From: Rhodocyclaceae bacterium
GTDB lineage: Bacteria > Pseudomonadota > Gammaproteobacteria > Burkholderiales > Ga0077523
Assembly (NCBI GenBank): GCA_020248405.1
Contig: JADCHQ010000040.1
Span: 62,001 to 126,000, forward strand
DNA: 64,000 nt
Reading direction: 5' to 3'
Each line of letters starts with the position of its first letter. Positions within the stretch are counted from its first letter, which is position 1. Under the pieces are notes generated by a model. The model did no database searches. It was not told the origin of the DNA and saw only the letters and a list, made by a program, of their open reading frames with translations. Positions 17,380 through 30,211 of this stretch are shown piece after piece. The position numbers were made by a program, and so were the translations under genes.

Positions 17380-20121
17380 ATGCCCGCAACGAAGCGAGCA
17401 CCTGCCGCGCGCGGCACCGCCCGCGCGGCCGCTTCAGCGGCCCGCGCGGCGAGCACTTCGGCCTCTCCCGGCAAGGTTCTGGTGATTGCCGAGAAGCCTT
17501 CCGTGGCCGCGGACATCGCGCGGGCGCTTGGCGGCTTCACCCGCAACGACGGTTGGTTCGAGTCCGATGAGTACGTGGTTTCCTCGGCCGTGGGCCATCT
17601 GCTCGAGCTGCACGCCGAGGACGACCCCAAGCGCGGCAAGTGGAGTTTTGCCCACCTGCCGGTGATTCCCAATGCCTTCGCGCTGCGACCCATCGCCAAG
17701 AGCGAAGACCGCCTCAAGGTGCTGGCGCGGCTGATCCGGCGCAAGGACGTGGCAGCGCTCATCAATGCCTGCGACGCGGGTCGCGAAGGGGAGTTGATCT
17801 TCCGCTACATCGCCCAGGCCACGGGCGCCAGGCAACCCGTGCGTCGTTTGTGGCTGCAGTCCATGACGCCGGCGGCGATTCGCGAGGGTTTCGCGCAACT
17901 GCGCGCCGACACGGACATGCAACCCCTGGCCGATGCCGCGCGCAGCCGCTCGGAAGCCGACTGGATCGTGGGGATCAACGGCACTCGGGCCATGACCGCC
18001 TTCAACTCCAAGGATGGCGGCTTCTACCTGACCACGGTGGGCCGGGTGCAGACGCCCACGCTGGCCATCGTGGTGGAGCGCGAGAAGCGCATCAAGGCTT
18101 TCGTGCCGCGCGATTTCTGGGAGGTGAAGGCCCGCTTCGACCTGAAGGCCGGAAGCTACGAGGGCCGCTGGTTCGACCCCAAGTTTCGCAGGGACGAGGA
18201 CGACGCCGAAAAGCGCGACACGCGCCTTTGGAATGCGCAGCAGGCCGAGGCGGTGGCCCTGGCGTGCCAAGGCAGGATCGGCACGGTCACGGACGAAGCC
18301 AAGCCCTCCACCCAGCTCTCGCCCCTGCTCTTCGACCTCACGTCGCTGCAGCGCGAAGCCAACGGGCGTTTTGGTTTTTCCGCCAAGACCACGCTATCCA
18401 TCGCTCAGGAGCTTTACGAGAAGCACAAGGTTCTGACCTATCCGCGCACCGACTCCAGACACCTGCCGGAAGACTACCTCGACACCGTGAAGTCCACGCT
18501 CGAAGCCCTCGGCGGAAAGGCCTCGGGCAGAGATTCCGCGGCTCGCGGCCCCTATGCTTCCTTTGCCTCGGCGGTGTTGCGCAACGGCTGGGTGAAACCC
18601 AACAAGCGCATCTTCGACAACAGCCGCATCAGCGACCACTTCGCGATCATTCCCACCCTCGATCCGCCAAAGGCGCTGAACGAGGTGCAGCAGAAAATCT
18701 ACGACATGGTGGTGCGGCGTTTTCTGGCGGTGTTCCATCCGGCCGCAGAGTACCTGGTCACCACCCGAATCACCGAGGTGGCCGGACACCGCTTCCGCAC
18801 CGAGGGCAAGGTGCTGGTGAACCCTGGCTGGCTCGCCGTGTATGGCAAGGAAGCCCAGGATGACGAGGCCACGCTCGCGCCCGTCAAGCAGGGCGAAACG
18901 GCGAAAGCCGCCGCAGTCGAGCCCGTGGCCCAGCAGACTCGGCCGCCGGCCCGCTACAGCGAAGCCACGTTGCTCACGGCCATGGAAGGAGCCGGCAAGC
19001 TGGTGGAAGACGACGAGCTGCGCGAAGCTATGGCCCAGAAGGGCCTGGGCACGCCTGCCACGCGCGCCCAGGTCATCGAGGGGCTCATCAACGAGAAATA
19101 CATGCTGCGCGACGGCCGCGAGCTGATCCCCACGGCCAAGGCCTTCCAACTCATGACGCTGCTGCACGGCCTGGGCGTGAGCGAACTCACCCAGCCCGAG
19201 CTCACCGGCGAATGGGAATACAAGCTCTCGCAAATGGAGCGCGGCCGTCTGGAACGCGCCGATTTCATGCGCGAGATTGCAGCGATGACGCGCCAGATCG
19301 TCAGGCGTGCCAAGGAGTATGACTCCGACACCATTCCTGGCGAGTACGTGGTGCTCGCCACACCCTGCCCCCACTGCGGCGGCACGGTACGCGAGAACTA
19401 CCGGCGCTTTGCCTGCGACTCGTGCGGGTTTTCCATCACCAAAACGCCGGGCGGCCGGCAGTTCGAGGTTGCTGAGGTGGAGCAACTGCTGCAGGCCCGC
19501 GAGATTGGCCCGCTGCAGGGCTTCCGCTCCAAGATGGGTCGGCCCTTCGCGGCCATCCTGCGCATCGTGACCGATGCCGACAGCAGCAATCTCAAGCTCG
19601 AGTTCGACTTCGGGCAAGGCAGCGGCGAGGACGATGAAGCCGAGGCGGTGGATTTCTCCAGCCAGGCGCCGCTCGGCCCCTGTCCCAAATGCGGCAGCCA
19701 GGTTTTCGAGCATGGCATGAGCTATGTGTGCGAAAACCAGCCGCCGCGGCGCTGCGATTTCCGCTCGGGGAAGGTGATTCTTCAGCAGGAGGTTTCGCGG
19801 GAGCAGATGGAAAAGCTGCTCACCGCAGGACGCACCGACTTGCTGCCCAATTTCGTGAGCAACCGCAATGGGCGCAAGTTCAAGGCCTTCCTGGTGAAGC
19901 AACTAGACGGCAAGGTGGGGTTCGAGTTCGCGCCGAGAGAACCCCGGGTGTCCCGCGGTGAATCCAAGACCGACGATTTCGCGGCCAAGGCGAGGGGCAA
20001 TCCTGGTGTGACGGCGAAGGAGCCTGCCGCCCCGAAACTGCGGGCAGCCGCCAAGGTGAAGGCGCCCACGGCCAAGGCTGGCCGGAGCGCCGCCACCAAG
20101 CGGGGCCGTTCCTCCCGCTGA
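17380..20121 (+). CDS. topB: DNA topoisomerase III-type (type IA)
   Basis: Type IA topoisomerase of about 913 residues that passes single strands through a transient break. The Toprim start is VLVIAEKPSVAADIARALGG, as in TopB, with acidic residues in DAGREGELIFRYI. The active-site tyrosine lies in LTYPRTDSRHLP. The C-terminal part has zinc-finger-like cysteines (CPHCGG...CDSCG and CPKCGS...CENQ) and a DUF-like segment before a basic lysine/alanine-rich tail, likely DNA-binding. ATG 17380 is favoured; an in-frame ATG at 17323 would add a low-complexity extension. It converges on gyrB, 29 bases away. Confidence 0.92.
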   Translation: MPATKRAPAARGTARAAASAARAASTSASPGKVLVIAEKPSVAADIARALGGFTRNDGWFESDEYVVSSAVGHLLELHAEDDPKRGKWSFAHLPVIPNAFALRPIAKSEDRLKVLARLIRRKDVAALINACDAGREGELIFRYIAQATGARQPVRRLWLQSMTPAAIREGFAQLRADTDMQPLADAARSRSEADWIVGINGTRAMTAFNSKDGGFYLTTVGRVQTPTLAIVVEREKRIKAFVPRDFWEVKARFDLKAGSYEGRWFDPKFRRDEDDAEKRDTRLWNAQQAEAVALACQGRIGTVTDEAKPSTQLSPLLFDLTSLQREANGRFGFSAKTTLSIAQELYEKHKVLTYPRTDSRHLPEDYLDTVKSTLEALGGKASGRDSAARGPYASFASAVLRNGWVKPNKRIFDNSRISDHFAIIPTLDPPKALNEVQQKIYDMVVRRFLAVFHPAAEYLVTTRITEVAGHRFRTEGKVLVNPGWLAVYGKEAQDDEATLAPVKQGETAKAAAVEPVAQQTRPPARYSEATLLTAMEGAGKLVEDDELREAMAQKGLGTPATRAQVIEGLINEKYMLRDGRELIPTAKAFQLMTLLHGLGVSELTQPELTGEWEYKLSQMERGRLERADFMREIAAMTRQIVRRAKEYDSDTIPGEYVVLATPCPHCGGTVRENYRRFACDSCGFSITKTPGGRQFEVAEVEQLLQAREIGPLQGFRSKMGRPFAAILRIVTDADSSNLKLEFDFGQGSGEDDEAEAVDFSSQAPLGPCPKCGSQVFEHGMSYVCENQPPRRCDFRSGKVILQQEVSREQMEKLLTAGRTDLLPNFVSNRNGRKFKAFLVKQLDGKVGFEFAPREPRVSRGESKTDDFAAKARGNPGVTAKEPAAPKLRAAAKVKAPTAKAGRSAATKRGRSSR

Positions 20122-20150
20122 GATTTGCCCGGGGCTGGGGCCCGCAGCGG

Positions 20151-23715
<3,565 letters not shown>

Positions 23716-23907
23716 GATTTCTGTATTCAGTAAGTGGGTTAAATAAGCCGGGCGAAAACGTGTGGAAAAGCGTTGCGAAGCCAGCAACGGCGCTGTTCGT
23801 GGGGCAGGGCGGGGTAGTGGAAAACTGCTGTAGAGCCTGTGGACAAAATTTAATGGCTTTCGTTAGAGGGCGTGGCCAGGGTCATTCATCCACAAATGGT
23901 CCCAGGG
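23716..23907. other. oriC: Candidate replication origin segment between dnaN and dnaA
   Basis: 192 bases with a cluster of DnaA-box-like nonamers: TTTTCCACA on the minus strand at 23761-23769, TTGTCCACA on the minus strand at 23838-23846, TCATCCACA on the plus strand at 23886-23894, and a one-mismatch TTTTCCACT at 23816-23824. Short AT-rich stretches lie near 23738-23750 and 23845-23855. Clustered boxes beside dnaA are the normal form of a bacterial oriC. A long AT-rich unwinding element is not obvious, and the dnaA-rpmH gap is the competing location. Confidence 0.5.
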
Positions 23908-25308
23908 TTACCCGCGCAACACCTGTACCAGAGCATCGTAGTCTCTCGCAATGTCGGCGGTGGTGGTTCGCAGTTCGGCGATTTTGCGGCAGGCGTGCAG
24001 GACGGTGGTATGGTCGCGCCCCCCGAAGGCATCTCCCACGTCAGGCAGGCTAAGGTCGGTGAGTTCCTTTGCCAGCGCCATGGCGACCTGGCGAGGCCGA
24101 GCCACGTTACGCGAGCGCTTTTTCGAGTACATCTCGGATACCTTGATCTTGTAGTAGTCCGCCACGGTTTTCTGGATGTTCTCCAGAGTGATCTGCCGGA
24201 CCTGTACGGCAAGAAGGTCGCGCAGGGCATCGCGTGCGGCGGTGACGGAAACCGACAAGCCCTTGAAACGGCAGAAGGCGAAGACCCGCTTGAGGGCCCC
24301 TTCGAGTTCACGCACGTTCGATTGAATGTGGGTGGCAATGAAGAAAGCCACGTCCTCGGGTACCGAAACCCCCTCAGATTCGGCTTTGCGAAGCAGGATG
24401 GCCACCCGCATTTCGAGCTCGGGCGGCTCGATGGCCACGGTGAGACCCCATCCGAAGCGCGAAATCAGACGATCTTCCATGCCCTCGATTTCCCGCGGGT
24501 AAGTGTCACAGGTGATGATTACCTGCTTGCGCGAATCGATCAGGGCATTGAACGCGTAGAAAAATTCCTCCTGCGTGCGATTCTTGCCGCTGAAGAACTG
24601 AATGTCGTCGATGAGTAACAGGTCCAGGGAGTGATAGAACTTCTTGAAGCCATCGAAGGATTTGTGCTGGTAAGCGCGCACCACGTCCGACACATACTGT
24701 TCGGCGTGGATGTAGCGAATGCGAGCCTGGGGTTGATGGGCTAGAACCGCGTTACCGATAGCTTGAATGAGGTGGGTTTTGCCCAACCCCACACCACCGT
24801 AAATGAACAAGGGGTTATAGGCAGTACCAGGGTGTTCGGAGACCTGGATGGCTGCTGCGCGCGCCAGTTGATTGGCTTTGCCCGCCACGAACGAATCGAA
24901 GGTGAATAGCGGATTCAGCCGCCCCCTGTCCGAGGAGGGGCTAGCCAGCGACTGGCTGGAAGCCTCGGTGCGCGCAGCAGGCTTGGGGTTCCTGGAGGCG
25001 GGTGTTTCGGGGGATGCGTTGGCCTGACCCGGGTTTTCCAGTTGGCGATGGCTCAGTTCGCGCAAGACCAGTTCGACGCGGCCTTGTCCGCGAGTCAGCT
25101 CGATAACTAGGTTTTCTATCTTTTTCAGGAACTTGTCTCTAACCCACTCGAGCACGAAGCGATTGGGGGCCACCAACTGCAGCGCTTCCTCGGCGATGTT
25201 TGCCTGTAGCGGCGCGATCCAGGTGCGGTACTGCTGCTCGGAAAGCATTTTGCGCAGTTCCGCTTGGCAGCTATCCCAAAGCGCGGGAGAGATGTGGGTG
25301 ATCGTCAT
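23908..25308 (-). CDS. dnaA: Chromosomal replication initiator DnaA
   Basis: AAA+ initiator that binds DnaA boxes and melts the origin. 466 residues: N-terminal helicase-loading domain (about 1-80), a variable proline/serine-rich linker (about 95-135), the AAA+ domain with Walker [12 protein letters not shown] and Walker [10 protein letters not shown] plus sensor motifs ([13 protein letters not shown]), and C-terminal domain IV with the signature [15 protein letters not shown]. Upstream lie 236 bases shared with the divergent rpmH operon, containing a perfect DnaA box that may autoregulate it. Confidence 0.98.
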   Translation of the reverse strand: MTITHISPALWDSCQAELRKMLSEQQYRTWIAPLQANIAEEALQLVAPNRFVLEWVRDKFLKKIENLVIELTRGQGRVELVLRELSHRQLENPGQANASPETPASRNPKPAARTEASSQSLASPSSDRGRLNPLFTFDSFVAGKANQLARAAAIQVSEHPGTAYNPLFIYGGVGLGKTHLIQAIGNAVLAHQPQARIRYIHAEQYVSDVVRAYQHKSFDGFKKFYHSLDLLLIDDIQFFSGKNRTQEEFFYAFNALIDSRKQVIITCDTYPREIEGMEDRLISRFGWGLTVAIEPPELEMRVAILLRKAESEGVSVPEDVAFFIATHIQSNVRELEGALKRVFAFCRFKGLSVSVTAARDALRDLLAVQVRQITLENIQKTVADYYKIKVSEMYSKKRSRNVARPRQVAMALAKELTDLSLPDVGDAFGGRDHTTVLHACRKIAELRTTTADIARDYDALVQVLRG

Positions 25309-25456
25309 GGGAGGGGTCTGGTGGGCATGACTGGTGGTTGGGTATCGTCCATTTCAGTCTGCCTACCGGTGTAGAGCACGGTCGGTCTTACCGAATAGGG
25401 CGCCGTTATTCCAGGCGCCACCGGAGCGGTTGAGAGTCTAGCAGTAGCGCGCCAAG

Positions 25457-25465
25457 TTATCCACA
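25457..25465 (+). promoter_or_regulatory. Perfect DnaA box in the dnaA-rpmH gap
   Basis: TTATCCACA, the consensus high-affinity DnaA-binding nonamer. It lies between the divergent dnaA and rpmH genes, about 150 bases upstream of dnaA, where it could serve origin function, dnaA autoregulation, or both. It is the only perfect match I find between 25309 and 25544. Confidence 0.75.
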
Positions 25466-25490
25466 GGCGCACGGAAGCCGATTTTCTGAG

Positions 25491-25520
25491 TTGACAAGGG
25501 GTTGCGGGCACGCGTTTAAT
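25491..25520 (+). promoter_or_regulatory. Probable promoter of the rpmH-rnpA-yidD-yidC operon
   Basis: A perfect -35 hexamer TTGACA at 25491-25496 is followed after 18 bases by TTTAAT at 25515-25520, an acceptable sigma-70 -10. A start of transcription near 25527 would leave a short leader before the rpmH ATG at 25545, with GGAGCAGG (25535-25542) as ribosome binding site. Confidence 0.6.
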
Positions 25521-25544
25521 ACGCGGCCTTTTTTGGAGCAGGTC

Positions 25545-25679
25545 ATGAAGCGTACTTATCAGCCATCTGTTACTCGTCGCAAACGGACCCATGGTTTTCG
25601 GGTACGCATGAAGACCCGTAGCGGGCGTGCGGTCATCAATGCCCGCCGCGCCAAAGGGCGGGCGCGGCTGGCAGTCTGA
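25545..25679 (+). CDS. rpmH: Ribosomal protein bL34
   Basis: Small basic 44-residue protein of the large ribosomal subunit. It opens [20 protein letters not shown] and ends GRARLAV, diagnostic of L34. The ATG is preceded by GGAGCAGG. Its last two codons are GTC TGA, and the downstream rnpA gene appears to begin within them (CTGA), implying translational coupling. Confidence 0.98.
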   Translation: MKRTYQPSVTRRKRTHGFRVRMKTRSGRAVINARRAKGRARLAV

Positions 25680-26056
25680 AGCCGGACCGCCGGCGCCGGG
25701 CGCAATTTCCCAAGCCGGCAAGGCTTGCGGACGCCGCAGCGTTCGAACGAGCGTTCAAGGCGGGACGTCGCGGGCAGGGTGTCTACTTCGCTGTCCATCG
25801 CGTGGCGAACGGTCGAGGCGGTGCGCGCCTGGGAATCATCGTAGCGCGCCGCACAACCGGTACCAACGTACGACGTAACCATATCAAGCGGCTGATTCGA
25901 GAAGTTTTTCGCTTGAGACATGAGAGGCTTTCCGGGTGGGATTGGGTGGTTCGCACGAAGCAGGCGCCACCGCTGTCGCGGGAGGCCGAGGCGAGAATCG
26001 AACTGGAACACCTGTTAAGCCTGCCAGCTTCGCCGTCCGGGGAGCGAGCGGTCTGA
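25676..26056 (+). CDS. rnpA: Ribonuclease P protein component, probable CTG start
   Basis: Protein subunit of RNase P, which matures tRNA 5' ends. The family core is clear: [17 protein letters not shown] near the N-terminus and the RNR signature [16 protein letters not shown]. The only ATG/GTG/TTG in this frame after the upstream stop at 25619-25621 is a GTG at 25802, which would remove about 40 conserved residues. The frame is open back to 25622 and the single plausible codon is CTG at 25676-25678, overlapping the rpmH stop as CTGA. This gives 126 residues, normal for the family. The product also ends GTC TGA and the same arrangement is repeated with yidD. Confidence 0.85.
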   Translation: MKPDRRRRAQFPKPARLADAAAFERAFKAGRRGQGVYFAVHRVANGRGGARLGIIVARRTTGTNVRRNHIKRLIREVFRLRHERLSGWDWVVRTKQAPPLSREAEARIELEHLLSLPASPSGERAV

Positions 26057-26241
26057 TCCAGGGTTACCGGATTCTCATCAGCCCGTTTTTTGCGCCGAGC
26101 TGTCGTTTTTTCCCGTCTTGTTCGAGCTATGCCCTTGAAGCCATTGGGCGCCATGGTGTGATTCGGGGAGGGTGGCTTTCGGCACGGCGCCTCTGCCGCT
26201 GTAACCCCTGGCATCCCGGTGGTCATGATCCGGTTCCCTGA
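26053..26241 (+). CDS. yidD: Membrane protein insertion efficiency factor YidD, probable CTG start
   Basis: Small factor of 62 residues that assists YidC-dependent insertion. The family pattern is complete from the second residue on: [28 protein letters not shown] by position, then [24 protein letters not shown], with the conserved cysteines. The only canonical start codon in frame is a GTG at 25936, deep inside rnpA and giving an unrelated N-terminus. CTG at 26053-26055 overlaps the rnpA stop (CTGA). The N-terminus is a few residues shorter than in most homologues. yidC follows after 12 bases. Confidence 0.82.
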   Translation: MIQGYRILISPFFAPSCRFFPSCSSYALEAIGRHGVIRGGWLSARRLCRCNPWHPGGHDPVP

Positions 26242-26253
26242 ACGGTCACACTG

Positions 26254-27933
26254 ATGGAAGCCTCCCGTCTCGTATTTCTGATCGTCCTGTGCGTCTCACT
26301 GTTCATGCTGGGTGAGAACTGGATGAAAGCCTATGGGCCAAAGCCGCAGGTCGCGGGCGCGCCTGCGAAGGGCATGCCCGGTGGAGAGCTGAGCCCTGTA
26401 CCACAACGCCAACCCGAAGCCGCAGGTCAGGCGGCTGGGCCGGCGGGAGCCTCCCCCTCCACGCCTCCCGCCTATTGGGCGGACAGCGCAAAAAATTCGA
26501 CGGTCACGGTGCGCACCGATGTCATGCTGGTGGAGATCTGCACCATCGGCGGCGATATTCGCAAGGTATCACTGTTACGGCACGGCAGCGTGGACGACCC
26601 GGCCGAGCCCTTCGTGCTGTTGCAGCCCGGCGGTGAGCACACCTATGTGGCCCAGAGTGGTCTGGTGGGCGCCGGACTCGCCACCCACAAAACGCCATTC
26701 GTTGCCGACGCGACCGCGCTCACCCTTGAGCCCGCCCAGGATGAGCTGGTGCTCACATTGACCGAAGCGGAGCCGCAGCGCGGGTCGAAGACGACGAAGC
26801 GATACCGCTTCAAGCGAGGCAGCTATGTCATCGACGTGAGCCAGGAGGTGCGTAACACCGGCACCGACACACTTTCGCCTTTTGCGTATTACAAGCTCGT
26901 TCGCGACGAGAAACCGCCAAAGGGCGACTCCTACTGGGTTCCCACCTTCACGGGATTGGCCGCCTACACCGAGAAGGACAAGTACAAGAAGATCGCCTTC
27001 TCTGACGTGGCCAAGGGCAAAGTCACGCTGCCGAAGGATGTGCAGGACGGTTGGATCGGCATGGTGCAGCACTATTTTGTGTCTGCGTGGCTACCGGCGC
27101 AGGGGGTGCCCCGCGAGTTCTACGCACGGTCTCTGGGGGAAGGGCTGTTCGAGGCGGGCGTGATTGTCCCCGCAGGTTCGGCAGCCCCCGGCGAGGCAGT
27201 GGTCAGCGCAGTCCCGATCTACGTGGGGCCCCAGGAGCAGGACAAGCTAGCAGCGCTGGCACCCGGGCTTGACCTCACGGTGGATTACGGATGGCTGACG
27301 GTGATCGCCGTGCCGCTGTTCTGGGTATTGGCGCACATCCACGACTGGGTGAAAAACTGGGGGGTGGCGATCATTCTCCTCACTATCCTCATCAAGCTGG
27401 CGTTCTATCCGCTCTCCGCGGCGTCCTACCGGTCCATGGCCAAGATGCGCATCCTGGCCCCGAAGCTGCAGAAGTTGAAGGAAGTGCACGGCGACGACCG
27501 GCAGAAGCTCCACCAGGCAATGGTGGAGATGTACAAGACCGAGAAAATCAATCCATTGGGCGGTTGCTTGCCGATTGTGGTTCAGATCCCGGTGTTCATC
27601 GCGCTCTACTGGGTGCTGCTGGGTAGCGTGGAAATGCGACAAGCTCCTTTTGTTCTTTGGATCAAGGACTTGTCGGCGCAGGATCCGTTCTATGTGCTAC
27701 CGGTGCTGATGGGCCTCAGCATGATCATTCAGACTCGTCTCAATCCCGAGCCGCCCGACCCGGTTCAGGCGAAGGTCATGAAGATCATGCCCATTGCTTT
27801 TTCCGTGTTCTTCTTCTTCTTCCCTGCAGGACTGGTGTTGTATTGGCTTGTGAACAACATCCTGTCCATCGCGCAGCAGTGGGCCATCAATCACCAGCTG
27901 GAAAAGGCTGGGCTTGGGGCCAATAAGCGCTGA
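26254..27933 (+). CDS. yidC: Membrane protein insertase YidC
   Basis: Inserts and folds inner-membrane proteins alone or with SecYEG. 559 residues in the long Gram-negative form: an N-terminal membrane anchor (SRLVFLIVLCVSLFMLGENW), a proline/alanine-rich linker, a large periplasmic beta domain to about residue 350, and the conserved five-helix core starting LTVIAVPLFWVLAHIHDWVKNWG with ILIKLAFYPLSAASYRSMAKM and the C-terminal FFFFPAGLVLYWLVNNILSIAQQW. Ends GLGANKR. The mnmE frame begins inside its last codons. Confidence 0.97.
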   Translation: MEASRLVFLIVLCVSLFMLGENWMKAYGPKPQVAGAPAKGMPGGELSPVPQRQPEAAGQAAGPAGASPSTPPAYWADSAKNSTVTVRTDVMLVEICTIGGDIRKVSLLRHGSVDDPAEPFVLLQPGGEHTYVAQSGLVGAGLATHKTPFVADATALTLEPAQDELVLTLTEAEPQRGSKTTKRYRFKRGSYVIDVSQEVRNTGTDTLSPFAYYKLVRDEKPPKGDSYWVPTFTGLAAYTEKDKYKKIAFSDVAKGKVTLPKDVQDGWIGMVQHYFVSAWLPAQGVPREFYARSLGEGLFEAGVIVPAGSAAPGEAVVSAVPIYVGPQEQDKLAALAPGLDLTVDYGWLTVIAVPLFWVLAHIHDWVKNWGVAIILLTILIKLAFYPLSAASYRSMAKMRILAPKLQKLKEVHGDDRQKLHQAMVEMYKTEKINPLGGCLPIVVQIPVFIALYWVLLGSVEMRQAPFVLWIKDLSAQDPFYVLPVLMGLSMIIQTRLNPEPPDPVQAKVMKIMPIAFSVFFFFFPAGLVLYWLVNNILSIAQQWAINHQLEKAGLGANKR

Positions 27934-29248
27934 CACGATCGTTGCCCCGGCCACGGCTGCAGGCCGGGCGGCGGTGGCGATCGTCCGGTTGTCGGGTCCG
28001 CACGCAGAGACCATCGCCGAAGCGGTGGCTGGAAAGCTGCCAGCGGTGCGAACCGCCCGCCTGGCGTTGTTCAGAGACGAGTCGGGCGAACCTTTCGACC
28101 AGGGCCTGATCCTCCGATTTCAGGCGCCAGCTTCCTACACTGGCGAAAACTTGGTCGAATTCCACTGCCATGGTGGCGCGGTGCCGCGCCAGGCGTTGGT
28201 GCAGCGCTGCGTTTCGCTCGGCGCGAGGGTGGCGGAACCGGGCGAATTTTCGCTGCGCGCCTTTCTCAATGGCCGGCTCGACCTGGCTCAGGCAGAGGCG
28301 GTGGCCGACCTCATCGATGCAGACTCCGGCAGCGCAGCCCGCGCAGCCATGCGGAGTTTGCAGGGCGATTTTTCCGGGCGAGTGGCCAAGCTCATGGCCG
28401 GGCTCGTGGATTTGCGAGTGTTGCTCGAGGCGGCCATCGATTTCCCGGAAGAGGAACTGGATGTGCTGCGCGAGTATCAGGTGCGCGAACGGTTGCAGCA
28501 GGCGCTGGCGGATGTGGCATCCGTACGGGAGTCAGCGCGCCTTGGCCGGGTGCTTCGGGACGGTATCCAGGTGGTGCTGGTGGGGCCGCCGAATGTGGGT
28601 AAGTCGAGCTTGCTCAACCGTCTCGCGGGGGAAACAGTAGCCATTGTCACCGACATTCCTGGGACCACCCGCGACACGGTGCGCTGTGAATTGGTGCTGG
28701 ATGGTGTGCCCGTTCACGTGACTGATACGGCCGGCCTGCGGGAATCAAGCGATCCAGTGGAGCGCATCGGCATGGAGCGCACCCGGAGTGCCGCCCGTGG
28801 AGCTGACGTGTTGCTCGTGATGACCGAGGCGGGTGCGTCGGCCCCTCGGCAAAATCCGGAGGGGCTGCCGCCGGAGGCGCTGCAAATCCAGGTGGAGAGC
28901 AAGGCCGACTTGCTGCCTGCCGAAGCGGCATCTCCGCCGGCAGGGGTGCTGCGTGTGTCGGCCCACACGGGGCATGGCCTCGACGCCCTGCGCCAGGCCA
29001 TCCTGAACGCCGCCGGCTGGCGTGAGGGGGCGGGCGAGGGCTTGTTCCTGGCGCGGCAACGGCATCTGGACGCACTGGATACAGCGTGCCGGCATCTTGC
29101 GACGGCGCTGGAGTTCGAGGGCCCAACTGTGGATCTGGTGGCGGAGGAGTTGCGACTGGCGCACCGCAGCCTGGAGGCTGTGGGTGGTCGCATGAGTGCC
29201 GATGCGTTGCTAGGAGAAATCTTTTCGCGGTTCTGCATCGGCAAATAG
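27914..29248 (+). CDS. mnmE: tRNA modification GTPase MnmE
   Basis: With MnmG makes the cmnm5 modification on wobble uridine of certain tRNAs. 444 residues: N-terminal tetrahydrofolate-binding domain, helical domain, inserted G domain with GPPNVGKSSLLN, DIPGTTRDT and DTAGLRES, and the diagnostic C-terminus FCIGK. The start is read as TTG at 27914, 20 bases inside yidC, giving MGPISADTIVAPATAAGRAAVAI. The partner gene mnmG lies 1 kb downstream. Confidence 0.96.
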   Translation: MGPISADTIVAPATAAGRAAVAIVRLSGPHAETIAEAVAGKLPAVRTARLALFRDESGEPFDQGLILRFQAPASYTGENLVEFHCHGGAVPRQALVQRCVSLGARVAEPGEFSLRAFLNGRLDLAQAEAVADLIDADSGSAARAAMRSLQGDFSGRVAKLMAGLVDLRVLLEAAIDFPEEELDVLREYQVRERLQQALADVASVRESARLGRVLRDGIQVVLVGPPNVGKSSLLNRLAGETVAIVTDIPGTTRDTVRCELVLDGVPVHVTDTAGLRESSDPVERIGMERTRSAARGADVLLVMTEAGASAPRQNPEGLPPEALQIQVESKADLLPAEAASPPAGVLRVSAHTGHGLDALRQAILNAAGWREGAGEGLFLARQRHLDALDTACRHLATALEFEGPTVDLVAEELRLAHRSLEAVGGRMSADALLGEIFSRFCIGK

Positions 29249-29249
29249 C

Positions 29250-30017
29250 GTGCTGGAATCCTTGCCGGGATTGGTTTTTCTGTTGATCGCAGGCGTGTTG
29301 GCCGGGTGGATTGACGCCATCGGCGGCGGTGGGGGGCTGGTGCAGGTACCGGCGTTGTTGGCCGGCTTTCCAGGCGTACCGGTTCAGGCGCTGCTGGGGG
29401 CCAACAAACTCTCGTCTATGGGTGGCACGGTGACGGCGCTCTGGCGCTATCGGGCATCGGGTTTTGTGCGTCTGCGTCGTTGGTGGCCTATGGCGAGCTG
29501 GGGCGCCGCCGGTGGTGCATTTGGAGCAGCTGCGGCCATGCAGATACCGGCTACGTTCCTGAGGCCGCTGATACTGGCGTTGGTGATCGTCGTGCTCGTG
29601 TGGATGCTGGTTTCCAGTGAATTGGTTCGGTCACTGCCGCAGCGCCGTGAGCGGGTGGGCGGGCACGGCCAGTGGTTGCTCGGTGGGGGAGTGGGGCTCT
29701 ACGACGGGTTTTTTGGTCCTGGAACGGGCAGTCTTCTGGTTCTGGCGTTGCAACGCTGGCTAGGTCTCGATCCGGTGGCGGCGAGTGCGGCGGCGAAGGT
29801 CGTGAACCTGGCAACCAATGCCGGGGCGCTGGTGGTTTTCGCCGCCTCGGGCTCGGTACTGTGGCTGGCAGCCCTGCCTTTGGCGGTGGGCAACGTTTGC
29901 GGCGGTTGGCTGGGTGCCACCATGGCGGTCCGGCTCGGGGGGCGACTGGTCCGCGGGGTACTGGTGTGCGTCGTGCTGCTGCTGGCAGTAAAGGCAGGCT
30001 TGGAGTCTTTCCCGTAG
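29250..30017 (+). CDS. TSUP-family permease (TauE/SafE)
   Basis: Integral membrane protein of 255 residues with about seven or eight hydrophobic segments. The TSUP family exports sulfite, sulfoacetate and related organic anions. The two glycine-rich repeat signatures are visible: [14 protein letters not shown] near the N-terminus and [15 protein letters not shown] in the second half, reflecting internal duplication. GTG at 29250 begins one base after the mnmE stop, so translational coupling is likely. Substrate cannot be inferred from neighbours. Confidence 0.88.
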   Translation: MLESLPGLVFLLIAGVLAGWIDAIGGGGGLVQVPALLAGFPGVPVQALLGANKLSSMGGTVTALWRYRASGFVRLRRWWPMASWGAAGGAFGAAAAMQIPATFLRPLILALVIVVLVWMLVSSELVRSLPQRRERVGGHGQWLLGGGVGLYDGFFGPGTGSLLVLALQRWLGLDPVAASAAAKVVNLATNAGALVVFAASGSVLWLAALPLAVGNVCGGWLGATMAVRLGGRLVRGVLVCVVLLLAVKAGLESFP

Positions 30018-30038
30018 CAAGAGCGTATGGGAGAGCGT

Positions 30039-30054
30039 TGTTTCACGTGAAACA
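30039..30054. promoter_or_regulatory. parS: parS site 1
   Basis: TGTTTCACGTGAAACA, the exact palindromic ParB-binding consensus, embedded in a 20-base perfect palindrome (30037-30056). It lies about 3.5 kb upstream of parB, as expected for the origin-proximal centromere bound by ParB and moved by ParA. Confidence 0.95.
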
Positions 30055-30099
30055 ACGCCCCGTCGGCCGGGGCTTGAAGCGACACCGAACCCCTGTGCC

Positions 30100-30115
30100 T
30101 GTTTCACGTGAAACA
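30100..30115. promoter_or_regulatory. parS: parS site 2
   Basis: A second exact TGTTTCACGTGAAACA, 61 bases after the first, in the same gap between the TSUP permease gene and mnmG. Paired parS sites give a strong ParB nucleation point. Both are outside coding sequence. Confidence 0.95.
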
Positions 30116-30211
30116 TTACGCCGCGGCGGTCGGCTCCGACGAGGGAAAGCCGTTGATTTGCGGTATCATCGCGCGCTGTTTTTTTTGCCGCCGGCCTTTC
30201 ACGTCGATCCC

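Noticed and set aside
30195..30206. Third parS-like element, TTTCACGT half-site just before mnmG
   Set aside because: Only half of the palindrome matches, so ParB binding is unlikely.
29672..30211. N-terminal extension of mnmG to 29672
   Set aside because: It would cover the permease gene and both parS sites and has no family support; ATG 30212 matches the standard start.
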